From: Cephalotus follicularis
Taxonomy: Eukaryota > Streptophyta > Magnoliopsida > Oxalidales > Cephalotaceae
NCBI GenBank assembly: GCA_001972305.1
Contig: BDDD01002130.1
Coordinates: 177,928-241,927, forward strand
Length of the DNA: 64,000 nt
Reading direction: 5' to 3'
The position numbers were made by a program, and so were the translations under genes. Shown one piece after another: positions 31,607-42,240 of this stretch; within the stretch, counting starts at the first letter, position 1, and each line of letters starts with the position of its first letter. Under the pieces are notes generated by a model that saw only the letters and a program-made list of their open reading frames with translations, was not told the DNA's origin and searched no databases.

Positions 31607-32162
31607 TGTTGATGCAAAAATCCTTCCCTCAATAGTATCCCACGTGTAAGGGCTTGATTTGTTTAGGAAAACGCTGGAATCAGTCCGAGAAAGGTTGTTT
31701 CGTGGTTGACGATCCCTGCACAATAAGAGCACAAAGATTGAAGGTCCGGGAGGTTGTTCTCTCGGGGATACTCCGACGCTCAAGTTAGTAATTGCACAGA
31801 GAATACTAGGTTCTTTAGAGTGTAAAAATGGCTGACCTGGTTGAAGTCGTTTGATTTGTATTTATAGACCTCTAATGTAACTGTTGAGCATAGAAATGGG
31901 AGTTGATGGTTGCCCCTAAGGAAAATGCCCGAGAAGCCCGGGCATTTCCCCTGATCTCCGCCGGATTTGGTGGCATTTTCCCTTTTGGACGTGGTATCGT
32001 GCACGTCTCTGGTCATGGGTTGGCAACGCCCGAGAACAACGCCGCACTAATGGTGTTTAAACTTGCATTCCCTGGCCATATGCCCAGGCCTTGGAGTGAC
32101 ATCTGTCGTGCTCTCCTGGGGGCTCGTGTCATTATGCTTAAAAAATGAATTTTCCCATATAA
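31607..32162 (-). repeat. 3' LTR of element F
   Basis: It is 556 bp and matches the 5' LTR (558 bp after removing the solo LTR). On the plus strand it opens TGTTGATGC and closes ...CCCATATAA where the 5' LTR has CCCATATCA. The element-side terminus has therefore lost its TG (read as TT on the minus strand). Confidence 0.88.
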
Positions 32163-32180
32163 TATGCCCCCCTGGTCCTA
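32163..32180 (-). other. Polypurine tract of element F
   Basis: The reverse complement reads GGACCAGGGGGGCATAT, the same as in element E, and directly adjoins the 3' LTR. Confidence 0.85.
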
Positions 32181-32798
32181 CTTCTCTGGCCTTGGCAGAG
32201 GAGGAGGAGCAGAGTTGAGAGTAATAACCCGGACATAACTCCATCGAAGGATCGACCCTGGGCTGACCAGGGGAAGAGAGGAAGTAGGCCTGTGAGGCCT
32301 CAAGCGGGGTCGTACTCTTTGTAGATAAGTCTAACCAAATCCTTCTGTGGGCCCAACCTTATAGCCCATGCCACTTGTTAATAAGATGTGGCGTGACAGA
32401 TGTCCTTTCGCGCCACACTTCTTTAATGAATTCTCATCATTGCGCCGTAACTTACGAATTTTGAGCGCCTGACGCTTTGATGCCCGCGCTCAAAACCCTT
32501 CGTTTACCGCTCGTGATCTGACAGGAGGATCTCCACCGTTAAGATCAATCAGGATCTATGGTCTGGATGCATTCCCAGAGTCTTTAAATACCCCTCTTCC
32601 ACTTTTGAGATGTTCTTTACGCATTCACAATCCCTAAAAACAAAAGATTTCTTGAATCCCTTGTTTTTCCAATCTTCAAGCTTCGTTTCCTTCTTTGATT
32701 AAGTATACAAGTGAACTTTAGTTTTCATTTACCTTTTGCTTGATTCCTATGACCACTGCGTCTTCGTCTTCATCTTCCTTTCTCTCTCTCAAAACACC
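32181..32798 (+). promoter_or_regulatory. Promoter and leader region of the antisense gene of F
   Basis: This lies between the polypurine tract and the ATG. A TTTAAATA box lies at 32,583-32,590, followed by pyrimidine-rich leader sequence. An upstream ATG at 32,749 in poor context opens a 33-codon frame ending at 32,850, overlapping the main start at 32,799 out of frame. The main ATG has A at -3 and G at +4. Confidence 0.5.
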
Positions 32799-32887
32799 AT
32801 GGCCAGGACCAAACAGACCAAGAGGCTGGTTAGGCGTTCTGAGGTGGTAGCCCGATTGTCTCCGGGGGTCACCATTGCTGAGCGCCC
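32799..32887 (+). pseudogene. First exon (5' part) of the antisense gene of F, H3-tail-like start
   Basis: The frame opens MARTKQTKRLVRRSE. Residues 1-7 equal those of histone H3 and of the E copy. Compared with E, the codons for residues 2-7 differ at five third positions, all synonymous. After 89 nt the exon is cut by element B (duplication CGCCC at 32,883-32,887 and 41,253-41,257). The remainder lies at 41,258-43,900. In its present state the gene could yield only a short N-terminal peptide running into the B LTR. Confidence 0.75.
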
Positions 32888-34613
32888 TGTAATACCCAAC
32901 ATTTTATAAATAATTGAGGAGTGGAAATTGGGCTCAAAATGCAATACTGTTATTGGACTGGAAATTGAATTAATGGATAAATGACATTTTGGGCCGAAAT
33001 GTTTAAAAGAGAATTGGGTGTAAATAGTATTAATATTGTTATTTGGGAAGAAATGGTATTTTGGGCCCAAGTGGTGTTATTTATATTGGGCCCAAGGAAG
33101 TCTCTAGAAATGCTTGTTGTTGGGCCAAGTAGTGGATTAATAGAAAAAAAAAAGGGGGAGAGAAAGAAATGGTTTTGGGCCAATTGGAATTAAGAGAGAA
33201 ATGGGAGTGCTGGGCCGACCATCAGCCCAATTTTGTAAGGAAAAATGTGGAATGGCGTAGAGAATTCTAGAGACTTCCTTGGATTGCCTATAAAAAGGAA
33301 AGTGAGAGTGAGATGATGGCTGCTAATAATTTTCAGAGAGAAAGAGACAAAGTGAAGGGAGCTCTCTGGAGGCAAATGAAGAGTGTAGCAGCTGAGCAAA
33401 GGAAAGAGCAGTGAAGGCAAAAGGAGTGTGGTAGAGCTCATCAGTTCCAGCTAGGTTTTACTATATACTCAGTGCTTGTATTTTATTGTGAATGTTAATA
33501 TATGAATCAGTGTAAGAAAGGATAGTATATGATGGTCCTCTGAGTATAGTATAACGCAATGCTAAAAGTGGAAAATGTCTCTTTACGTGTAATGCCGAGA
33601 TACCTCACGTTTAAGCGCGCCATACCCAATGCAAGCATATCATCCATGTGCCAAAGATGTGCTATGCTACTCATGCATACTTCAGAAATGGCATGCGTTC
33701 CATGTCGAGCGTTCCTCTGCACGCACACATCCGAACTCGCCATCCTCTACCACGCAACGACGCCTAACTCACCAGTGCATGCGTCCTAAGCATGCGACAG
33801 TATGTGCCCCATTGCACCATTGTGCTGAGGAACCTAGGTGCCGAGATGGCGCCGAGCGTTCCTCTACCATGCGTCACAGCAGACAATCGCGGTGAGCTCG
33901 TCCTCTGTCTCCTCTGCCATGAGCACAACGCCTGCGTTTTCCTCTGCCATGAGCACAATGCCTGCGTTTTCCTCTGCCATGCACACAACGCCTGCGTTCT
34001 CCTCTGCCATGCGCACGACGCACGCTTTGTTCTTTTCCATGCATAACAAGTATGCGCCAGGAGCTGAGCACGCACTCTGGGCACTTGCCGTCCTCTGCCA
34101 TACATGTATCACACATGAACTCTTCTCTGTCATGCTTGGTACAGTTCCGTGGATGACCCACCATGAGTCCTAATCATGGTACGGCGGATGTGCATGCGCT
34201 GAGGACACGGCAGTGTAGTGCGCCACAGCCACCGAACCATGCATGCGTCAGAGGGCACGAGGACGCACCAGTATACAGCGTCCATGCAATGTCATGCCGA
34301 GCATGCAACGTCATGCCAAGCTATCTTCTGGTAACATCAAGCTCTCTCTCTCCTCTGCATGATTTACGAGCCTACAAAGCTGGTGAGCCTTCCTCTCTAT
34401 GCGCCCGAGTAGTGATTAAGCGCTCGGGAAGAGAAGGCGCTAAGTGGGTGCATGCAGGCATCCTCTGCATGTTGAATGCCCAATAGCACCACGCATGCAT
34501 GCCTTTATAACATAGTGAGCGCTAGAGTGTATAATGAGGTACGCCGAGGATAGCCACTGTTTTATGTTAGTAAATGGTACAATGAATGTAGTGCAATGTA
34601 GTGTATTATTACA
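32888..34613 (+). repeat. 5' LTR of element B, internally deleted
   Basis: It is 1,726 bp against 2,257 bp for the 3' LTR. The two align from the TGTAATACCC start to GTGTATTA. There the 5' copy passes straight to TTACA, missing the roughly 500 bp represented by 40,748-41,247. A smaller indel lies near 33,095 (GGGCCCAA). The lost part probably includes the polyadenylation region and U5. Confidence 0.85.
33911..34030 (+). repeat. 30-bp tandem repeat in the B LTR
   Basis: CCTCTGCCATG(A/C) units start at 33,911, 33,941, 33,971 and 34,001, exactly 30 bp apart. In the 3' LTR the units start at 40,041, 40,071, 40,101 and 40,134, with a 3-bp insertion in the last step. Multi-frame open reading frames here are a by-product of the repeat. 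Confidence 0.85.
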
Positions 34614-34617
34614 GACT

Positions 34618-34634
34618 TGGTATCAGAGCCGCGG
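34618..34634 (+). other. Primer-binding site of element B
   Basis: TGGTATCAGAGCCGCGG starts four bases after the LTR end and matches initiator tRNA-Met complementarity for TGGTATCAGAGC. Element I has the same site in reverse at 54,841-54,860. Confidence 0.9.
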
Positions 34635-34639
34635 TTCTC

Positions 34640-35640
34640 ATATTCTGGATACACCAGTAAGGAGTCCTTGGCTAATAAAGTTATTGCATGCGGACAAGAT
34701 AAGTGGGTATTAACCCTTCGGAGTTATACAAAAGTGAAATTTGACGGTCGTCGAAATAAAACTGCACGAGGAGCGAGAGCCGAGCCGTCGATTTGACGTA
34801 GTCGAGCAAATAGAGATGCAGAAGGAGTGAATGTATCCTAAAAGGCTGAAGTGACAGTAAGGGTTCTAACGTATGAAATGGACAAGTGATTAATAGAATG
34901 AACCGCAATGGACAAGTGACAGACTGTATGGACTGGAATGAATGAGTGATTGATTTGATGGACCTCAAATCATAAGTGCTTGACTGAATGGATGATAATT
35001 GACTGATCGAATGACTGATTGAATAAACGGTTTAGTGGACACTAAGCTAGAACCTCGGGGACTGGCTAGTGAGTAAGTGAGTGAATGATTACATAATGGA
35101 TTGACCAAATGAATGATTGAACGTGGGACCGAGTGAATGATTGAATGATTGTTTTGATGGTTAAGTGAATGAACGATTGTTTAAATGGGGATGCGGTTAA
35201 CTACTTATATATATACTGGTATGGGACGGTATATATATTTAGTCAACCACTAGATGTTAAATATTTATATACATGTTGGTATGGGACGACATGTATATAC
35301 ATAGTCAGCTTCTAGATTCCTCGTAATGTGCTAAATGGATACGGATCGTAAGCTATCGAATCGTATCATATCGATATTGAATCGTTATGGATCATTATTG
35401 GACTAGGATCTTCGAGAGACTGGGAATGAACGAATTGTGATCGAATAGATCGTTAATGAATGGATTGATGTCCAATGGATTGCTAATGAGTGGATTGGGA
35501 TTGGATGGATGGTTATTGAATGAATGAATGGATTTAACGGTTACAGATTGTACGGTTCAGATTAAATGATTATTGATCATATGGTTATGGAATTGTTATC
35601 ATATGATTAATGGATTGATTTTTGGCACACTGTGCCTGTG
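34640..35640 (+). other. Gag-less interior of element B with displaced 3' non-coding sequence
   Basis: No gag is readable. From about 35,190 the sequence resembles the region next to the polypurine tract in element I (21,170-21,640) and in B itself (38,640-38,830), including two tandem blocks of about 71 bp with GGTATGGGAC at 35,219 and 35,280. This suggests an internal rearrangement that replaced gag. Confidence 0.55.
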
Positions 35641-35644
35641 AGGA

Positions 35645-36599
35645 TTGAGACAGGAAAGTGTAACCTTCAATGTGTCAGGACAGTCCTCATTCCAGTTTAT
35701 TGTAACTTTAGAATGTCAACCGATTCAAATGATATCCACTATGGGGATTGACAGACTGTTAAGACAAGGTCATAATGTCACCTGGCACATGTTGACGATG
35801 GCAGGAAATGGACACCAAAGTTGGTGTATGTTCCGGGATGTGTTTCCGGAGGAATTAACACCCTTACCTCCTGAGAGAGATGTGGAATGTTCTAATGATC
35901 TTCTGCCAGGGACAACACCTATATCGAGAGCTCCCTATCGAATGGCTCCCCTTAAATTGAAGGAATTAAATGTGAAATTGCTGGAGTTACTCGATAAATG
36001 TTTCATCCGACCAAGTGTTTCCCCTATGAGAAGCACCGGTCTCGTTTGTCAAAAAGAAGGACAGATCGTTGCGAATAGGCACCAATTATCGACAGCTCAA
36101 TAAAGTGACTGTTAAGAATAAATATTCACTACCGCATATCGATGAGCCATTTGATCGACTGAGGGTATCGACGGTGTTCTCTAAGCTGAATTTGAGATCA
36201 GGGTATCATTAGCTCAGAATCCAGAAGGAAGATATTCCAAAGACGGTTTTTAGATCACGATATGGACAATATGAAAATTGTAGTAATGCCGTTAGGGGCA
36301 ATTAATGCCCTGCTACGATGAATCAAGTGTGCAGTCCATATCTTGATTGCTTTATCGTAATCCTTATTAATGATATCTTGGTGTACTTAAAGATAATGAA
36401 AAAGCATGGAGAACATCTACACTTGGCATTGCAAACTTCCAGAAATCATCGGTTATATGCCAAGTTCGATAAATGGAAACTCTGGTTGTTAGGGGTAGCC
36501 TTTCTGGAACATATCATATCCAGTGCCGGATTGTTAAGTGGATCCTTCAAAGATTGAAACAGTTAAAGCCTGGAAACGACCAATGAATGTGACGGAGGT
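35645..36599 (+). pseudogene. Chromovirus-like RT (5' part), element B
   Basis: The first frame (35,645-36,103) contains MISTMGIDRLLR, DVFPEELTPLPPERDVE, GTTPISRAPYRMAPLKLKEL and LLDKCFIRPSVSP, the classic start of chromoviral RT. After frame changes come INKVTV-like [13 protein letters not shown] and LRSGYH blocks, then 36,318-36,557 with CFIVILINDILVYLK and HRLYAKFDKWKLWLLGVAFLEH. The catalytic block is normally FIDDILVYSK, and here the first Asp of the DD pair is Asn. Stops and shifts abound. It ends at NVTEV, where a foreign fragment begins. Confidence 0.85.
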
Positions 36600-37228
36600 C
36601 GGAGGGCCGATGCGTCTATGGTACCGCACGTGGCTCTCCTCTGCATGTGACAGTATCGAGCTCTCCATTTGAGCTCCACTGATAAGCACTCGAGGTGCCA
36701 AGGTGCTATTGTGTCGTTGTGCCGAGGAGACCTTGGAGCCGGGCACCAACGGCCGAGGAGCCAGGGTACCAAAATGACCAAGTACCGAGCTCTACATGGC
36801 CAGCATGCATCGAGCATTTCTCTGCCATGCATGCAGAGCCTGTGTTCCGAGCTCCTAACCCAGGCATGGAGGACACGATGGTGTGGTGCACTGTAGCTCC
36901 CTCGCATAAGAACTCTCATCTGCTACGAATAGCGTATAGCACCGAGGATGAATACCCAGTGTCCTAAGCATAGCATAGTGCCGAGCACTGTCCAGAGCCT
37001 ACATCATCTGCATGGATAGTGATGAACACTGTCTAGTGCATACCTTCCATACATACTATGGCGTCGAGCAGCCTGCAATGCCAACTGCTAGAGCTCTGCT
37101 AGGCATGCTAAGCGCTTAACGTTGTAAGCGTGCAACGCTGAGATTTCCTCTGGTAACTATGAGCTCCCCCTCCTGTGCATGCTATAATCTTGAATACTGC
37201 CTTGCATGCATGCCCAATAATGTGAATA
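36600..37228 (+). repeat. LTR-like fragment inserted into the RT gene of element B
   Basis: RT homology stops after GTGACGGAGGTC and resumes at CTTCCTTGGCGTGGCAAG without loss of RT codons. The intervening 630 bp resembles the middle of the B/I LTRs (GTGCCGAGGA words, GCATGCATGC, and TCTGGTAACTATGAGCTC compared with TCTGGTAACATCAAGCTC in the B LTR). No clear target duplication or TG-CA ends were found, so it may be a gene-conversion or repair patch rather than a transposition. Confidence 0.6.
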
Positions 37229-37600
37229 AGCTTCCTTGGCGTGGCAAGATGCTACCGACATTTTGTTGAAAGATTCTCGCGCACAGCTACTCCCCTGACT
37301 CGATTGACGCAGAAGAATGTAGCTTTTGAATGGAATAGACAATGTGAACGGAGTTTCCAGGAGCTCAAACAGCGTTTGACTTCTACGCCTATCTTGGCTT
37401 TGCTGAAAGGCAGTGAAGGTTTTATGGTGTATAGTGATGCATCAAGCAGTGACTTGAGTTGTGTCTTGATGCAAAAATGGAGGGGTGACCATATATGCCT
37501 CACAGAGTCATCCAATGACTATAAATATGAACCTAGTACCATCCAGGCAAAGGTAATGTTGTGGCGGATGTACTAAGTCGCCAGCTAGCCGCTTAACGAT
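37229..37600 (+). pseudogene. RT end and RNase H start, element B
   Basis: The frame reads RHFVERFSRTATPLTRLTQK, then FEWNRQCERSFQELKQRLTS, GSEGFMVYSDASSSDLSCVL: RT thumb/connection and the first RNase H segment with the YSDAS aspartate. The middle of RNase H is missing, and what follows (VMLWRMY, then ADVLSRQLAA-like sequence) is the RNase H end in decay. Confidence 0.8.
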
Positions 37601-37989
37601 TTCTCGTATACATGTACGCCAATGTTATTGGAAAACTCAATGTACGGATGGAATGCTGCTTAAGGCTACAATGAATGATCAAGGTGAATGGAAATGTGAT
37701 TCTAGATTCCTAGTGACGAATTAATAAGATTATGAGGCAGAATTTGTATCCTTTATAGAATTAAAAGATGAGTTGTTGTCATATGCTCACCGCTCCAGAT
37801 TTTAGGTGCGTCTGACGATTAGCAAGATGTACTGGGATCTGAAGCTTATTTTAGTTGAATGATATGAAGAAAAAGCAAGCACCGTTACCACGGGCCTGCC
37901 TTGCCCCTCAACTTACGGGATCGATGCCTACCCTGGAAGGTAAAGTATATACCATGAATCAGAAGTAGTACAATGGGAAGTGTCTTGGT
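37601..37989 (+). other. Decayed pol linker, element B
   Basis: This presumably corresponds to the integrase zinc domain. Only scattered matches (for example a KMYWDLK-like segment near 37,826) remain. There is no usable frame. Confidence 0.4.
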
Positions 37990-38275
37990 TTGCCAAGAAC
38001 AAAGACTAAACCGAATGTTATATGAATAATTGTTGATCGCTTCTCTAAAAGTGTTCTTCTCTTACAATCAAAACCATATACTCTCTTGAACGGATAGCAG
38101 CCTTGTACATTGCAGAGAATGTAAGGCTTCACAGAGTGCCAATCCACGTAATGTCTGATAGGGACCCTCGTTATTAAGTCCTGATTATGAGAAAATTACA
38201 AGCAATTCTTGGTACTCGACAGTGTCCCAACACTGTTTTCCATCCCCAGACTGATAATCAGTCTGAAAGAACCCC
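37990..38275 (+). pseudogene. Integrase core remnant, element B
   Basis: In shifting frames it shows VDRFSKSVLL, YSLERIAALYIAENVRLHRVP, VMSDRDPRY and FHPQTDNQSERT. These are the chromoviral integrase blocks holding the first and second Asp and the Glu region (normally TDGQSER). At least three stops interrupt it. Confidence 0.8.
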
Positions 38276-38979
38276 ATTTTGTTAGTTCAAAGTGGGTAAA
38301 CGGAGTCTTTTGGGACCAAAGTTGGTGCCGAAAACTATGGAAAAAGGCTGAATAATTAAGAAAAGGTTGTTACCGATGTGAAACAGAGCAGAAAAGTTAT
38401 GCGGACTACCGCATAAGGAAACTGGAAAGTACAATGCGAGACCCGGGAGGCCGAGAAATTCCCTATCGGCCTCCGATTTGATATCGGGGTGTGAAACGGA
38501 TGTGTGATAATGGAAACGGTAGGCGAAATTGAAGGAATTTTTGGAATGAATCGGTAACGGATCCACATCTTTTGAAATCAGTAAATGGATTGTATTGATA
38601 AAATGGAAATGGAAAGTGACAGAATTGTTTTGAATCGTATGGTTATGGGCCGAATGGCCCGGCATATGAGATGAATGATTGAGGAATGTACTGTTATAGA
38701 GCGTATGGCTAAGGACTGTACAGTTACTGAATAGTATTGAACTGATATTATGTCTGGATGGTGTGCGTGGTTAACTATCTATATATGCTAGTGCGGGACA
38801 GTATACGTATTTAGTTAGCCTCTAGACGATCACCAGAAGGATGAATTAACATGATACGAGTATATCGTTAATGTCACGATAATGTCATGAAAGTGTATAA
38901 GTGCAACGAAAGCGTAGAAATGACATAAGGGTGATGTATAATCACCCATTTTGACCCTAGAATCTCGGGACGAGATTCT
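38276..38979 (+). other. 3' non-coding region of element B
   Basis: No chromodomain or other gene is readable. The GGTT-AACTATCTATATATGCTAG block near 38,770 matches both element I (21,300-21,370, reverse) and the displaced copies at 35.2 kb. It ends with GAATCTCGGGACGAGATTC, an inverted-repeat word also next to the polypurine tract of element I. Confidence 0.5.
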
Positions 38980-38995
38980 TTTAAGGGGGGAGGAT
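38980..38995 (+). other. Polypurine tract of element B
   Basis: TTAAGGGGGGAGGAT directly precedes the 3' LTR start TGTAATACCC. Confidence 0.85.
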
Positions 38996-41252
38996 TGTAA
39001 TACCCAAAATTTTATAAATAAATGAGGAGTGGAAATTGGGATCAAAATTCGATACTATTATTGGACTGAAAATTGAATTAATGGATAAATGACATTTTGG
39101 GCCGAAATGTTTAAAGGAGAAATGGGTGTAAATAGTATTAATATTGTTATTTAGGAAGAAATGGTATTTTGGGCCCAAGTGGTGTTATTTATATTGGGCC
39201 CAATTTATATTAATTGAAGAAGGAAGCTTTGGGCCTGAAATGCTTGTTGTTGGGCCAAATAGTCGATTAATAGAAGAAAAAAAGGGGAAAGAAAGAAATG
39301 GTTTTGGGCCAATTGGAATTAAGAGAGAAATGGGAGTGCTGGGCCGACCATAAGCCCAATTGTGTAAGGAAAAATGTGGAATGGCGTAGAAAATTCTAGA
39401 GACATCATTAGATTGCCTATAAAAAGGAAAGTAAGAGTGAGATGATGGCTGCTGATAATTTTGGGAGAGAAAGAGACAAGGTGAAGGGAGCTCTCTGGAG
39501 GCAAATGAGGAGTGTAGCAGCTAAGCAAAGGAAAGAGCATTGAAGGCAAAAGGAGAGTGGTAGAGATCATCAGTTCTAGGTAGGTTTTACTATCTACTCA
39601 GTGCTTGTGTTTTATTGTGAATGTTAATATATGAATCAGTGTAAGAAAGGATAGTATATGATGGTCCTCTGAGTATAGTATAACGCACTGCTAAAGGAGG
39701 AAAATGTCTCTTTACGTGTAATGCCGAGATACCTCACGTTTAAGCGCGCCATACCCAATGCGAGCATATCATCCATGTGCCGAAGATGTGCTCTGCTACT
39801 CATGCATACTTCAGAAATGGCATGCGTTGCATGTCGAGCGTTCCTCTGCACGCACACATCCAAACTCACCATCCTCTACCACGCAACGACGCCGAACTCA
39901 CCAATGCATGCATCCTAAGCATGCGATGGTATGTGACCCATTGCGCTATCGTGCCGAGGAACCTATGTGCCGAGATGGCGCGGAGCGTTCCTTTACCATG
40001 CGTCAGAGCAGACAATGGCGCCGAACTCGTCCTCTGTCTCCTCTGTCATGAGCACAACGCCTGTATTTTCCTCTACCATGAGCACAACACCTACATTTTC
40101 CTTTGCCATGCACACAACGCCGCCGACGTTCTCCTCTCCCATTCGCACGACGCACACGTTGTTCTTTGCCATGTATCACAAGCATGCGCCAGGAGCTGAG
40201 CACGCACTCTGGGCACTCGCCATCCTCTGCCATACATGTATCACACATGAACTCTTCTCTGTCATGCTTGGTACAGTACCGTGGATGACCCACCATGCGT
40301 CCTGAGCATGGTACGGCGCCGAGGATGTGCATGCACCGAGGACACATCAGTGTAGTGCGCCACAGCCACCGAACCATGCATGCGTCAGAGGACACGAGGA
40401 CGCACCAGTATACAGTGTCCATTCAATGTCATGCCGAGCAAGCAATGTCATGCCAAGCTATCTTCTGGTAACATCGAGCTCTCTCTCTCTCCTCTGCATG
40501 ATTTACGAGCCTGCAAAGCTGGTGAGCCTTCCTCTCTATGTGCCCGAGTAGTGATTAAGCGCTCAGGAAGAGAAGGCGTTAAGTGGGTGCATGCAGGCAT
40601 CCTCTGCATGTTGAATGCCCAATAGCACCACACATGCATGCCTTTATAACGTAGTGAGCGCTAGAGTGTATAATGAGGTACGCCGAGGATAGCCACTGTT
40701 TTATGTTAGTAAATGGTACAATGAATGTAGTGCAATGTAGTGTATTAGTAGGGGATGCCGAGGAAGGGTTTATTGTGACTGCTAGTGACTGTCAATGATT
40801 GTAAATGGACTGTACTGTATATTGTATGGATTGTTATTACATCTCTCATTTGCATTGCATATGCTTGCTGCATCTGCATTCATAAATGCATTGTGGTAGT
40901 TCCTACACGACCAGTGGTCGCTGACCCATTGCATTTTAATGCAATGGGTCAGGTACAGGTAGAGATTGCAGCGAGCTAAGGATTGAAGCCCCGGGTGAGT
41001 CTCCTCTACAGCAGATCGAGGACACGCTTTATTATATTTATATGACCTGCCGGATTGTGGCAGAGCATCTTTGTGAACTGTATTGTACAACACTGGGTTT
41101 ATCCATATAATGTGATATTTAATTGGATTTATTTCACATGCATTATTATATTATTAAAAGTTTTTAATTTCCACTGAATATTGGATAATGAATGATACTG
41201 TTAGTAGCCCGTCAAATATTGGGGGTTGACCCTTGGGGTTTGGGGCGTTACA
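38996..41252 (+). repeat. 3' LTR of element B
   Basis: It is 2,257 bp from TGTAATACCC to GGGGCGTTACA. It retains the segment 40,748-41,247 that the 5' LTR lacks. That segment aligns in reverse with the beginning of the element I LTRs (for example AATGCAATGGGTCAG and the GGTTGACCCTTGGGGTTTGGG end). Confidence 0.88.
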
Positions 41253-42128
41253 CGCCCCCTTAACATAGAGGTGGAGATGAAGGCTTCCACCGCTGGGAAC
41301 CCCAACATGGCAGCCTGAGAAGTTGGGGTCCAAGTTGTTAGCGCCGATTTCGAACAGACCACGATGAGTGTGAAGAAACAGGATGAGCTAGTCAGGGAAT
41401 ACTCCATCCCTGGTAGCTTGGACTTGGAGATTCCCTCTGATTCTAGGATGGCCTCAGGGAGCAGGCAGGGTTATTTTGTGGTGTTTCAAGAGGCCCTGGT
41501 GCATGGTCTAAGACTTCCCCTGGCCCCCTTCGCCATCAGCATCCTCAGGCATTACCAGGTTCATCCCCTGATGTTCCAGGCCCAATCCTGGGGTTTCATT
41601 GTTGGCTTCCTGGTTTGGTGCCTTGAGGCGGGGTTGACAGCCACTGTTTGGCTTTTTAAGGAGTTCCACACTATAACTTCCTCCCCAAAGAAGCAGGGCT
41701 TCTACTTCAAGTCGCGAGTAGGTCATCATAGGTTGTTGGCGGAGAATACCAGGACAGTGAAGAACTGGAGGGAGAAGTATTTTATGGTCAAGAACCTTCC
41801 CGATTTCACTCTGAGCCCGTGGACTGACACTGTGGATACAGTGGCCCTTAGCCAAAGGGTGTTTCTGTCTAGGGAGGAGAGGGTCGACCTGGACAAGCTT
41901 CTAGCGCTTGCCCCTAAGGAGGTGCTGGTAGTGGTCTTCGAGATCAACCTGCAAACCCATGGGCTTAGCAGGACCTATAGTCACAGGGCTGGGCTGGACC
42001 TGGCTGGGGAGGTCCCCACGGGAATTAGGATTGGAGGGTCCTTGGGTGCCCGAGACGGTCCTGGTTCCTTGGCAATGGGAGATGAGAGAGGAAGGAGCAT
42101 GGGTGCCCTGGATGGACCTGAGTCCACG

Positions 42129-42240
42129 GTAACTGGCCAATGAGAGAGCTGTATTATGCTTTCCCTTGGATTTTTATTATTCTATTACTATTATTCCTTC
42201 TCGGATATTTTTCTAACCCTCTTTCCATACTCCTGTGCAG
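42129..42240 (+). other. Putative intron 1 of the F antisense gene
   Basis: Donor CCACG/GTAACT, acceptor CTCCTGTGCAG/TGATGGC, with TTCTAACCCTC near 42,212 as branch-like sequence. In E the corresponding junction also places an ATGGC two bases or so after the intron end, but with a degenerate acceptor. Confidence 0.5.

Larger units (their letters stand above)
32888..41252 (+). mobile_element. Element B: chromovirus-like Ty3/gypsy element nested in F
   Basis: It is bounded by TGTAATACCC and GGGGCGTTACA and flanked by CGCCC on both sides. It holds 5' LTR, tRNA-Met-type primer site, RT, RNase H and integrase remnants of chromovirus type, polypurine tract and 3' LTR, all plus strand. gag is not recognisable. 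The 5' LTR has an internal deletion, the RT gene is split by an LTR-like fragment, and the catalytic box is mutated. Its LTRs are related to those of element I, so both belong to one family or to sister families. Confidence 0.88.

Noticed and set aside
33507-34486. Multi-frame ORFs rich in Ser, Thr and Arg, repeated near 39,636-40,625
   Set aside because: These are shadows of the 30-bp repeat in the two LTRs of element B.
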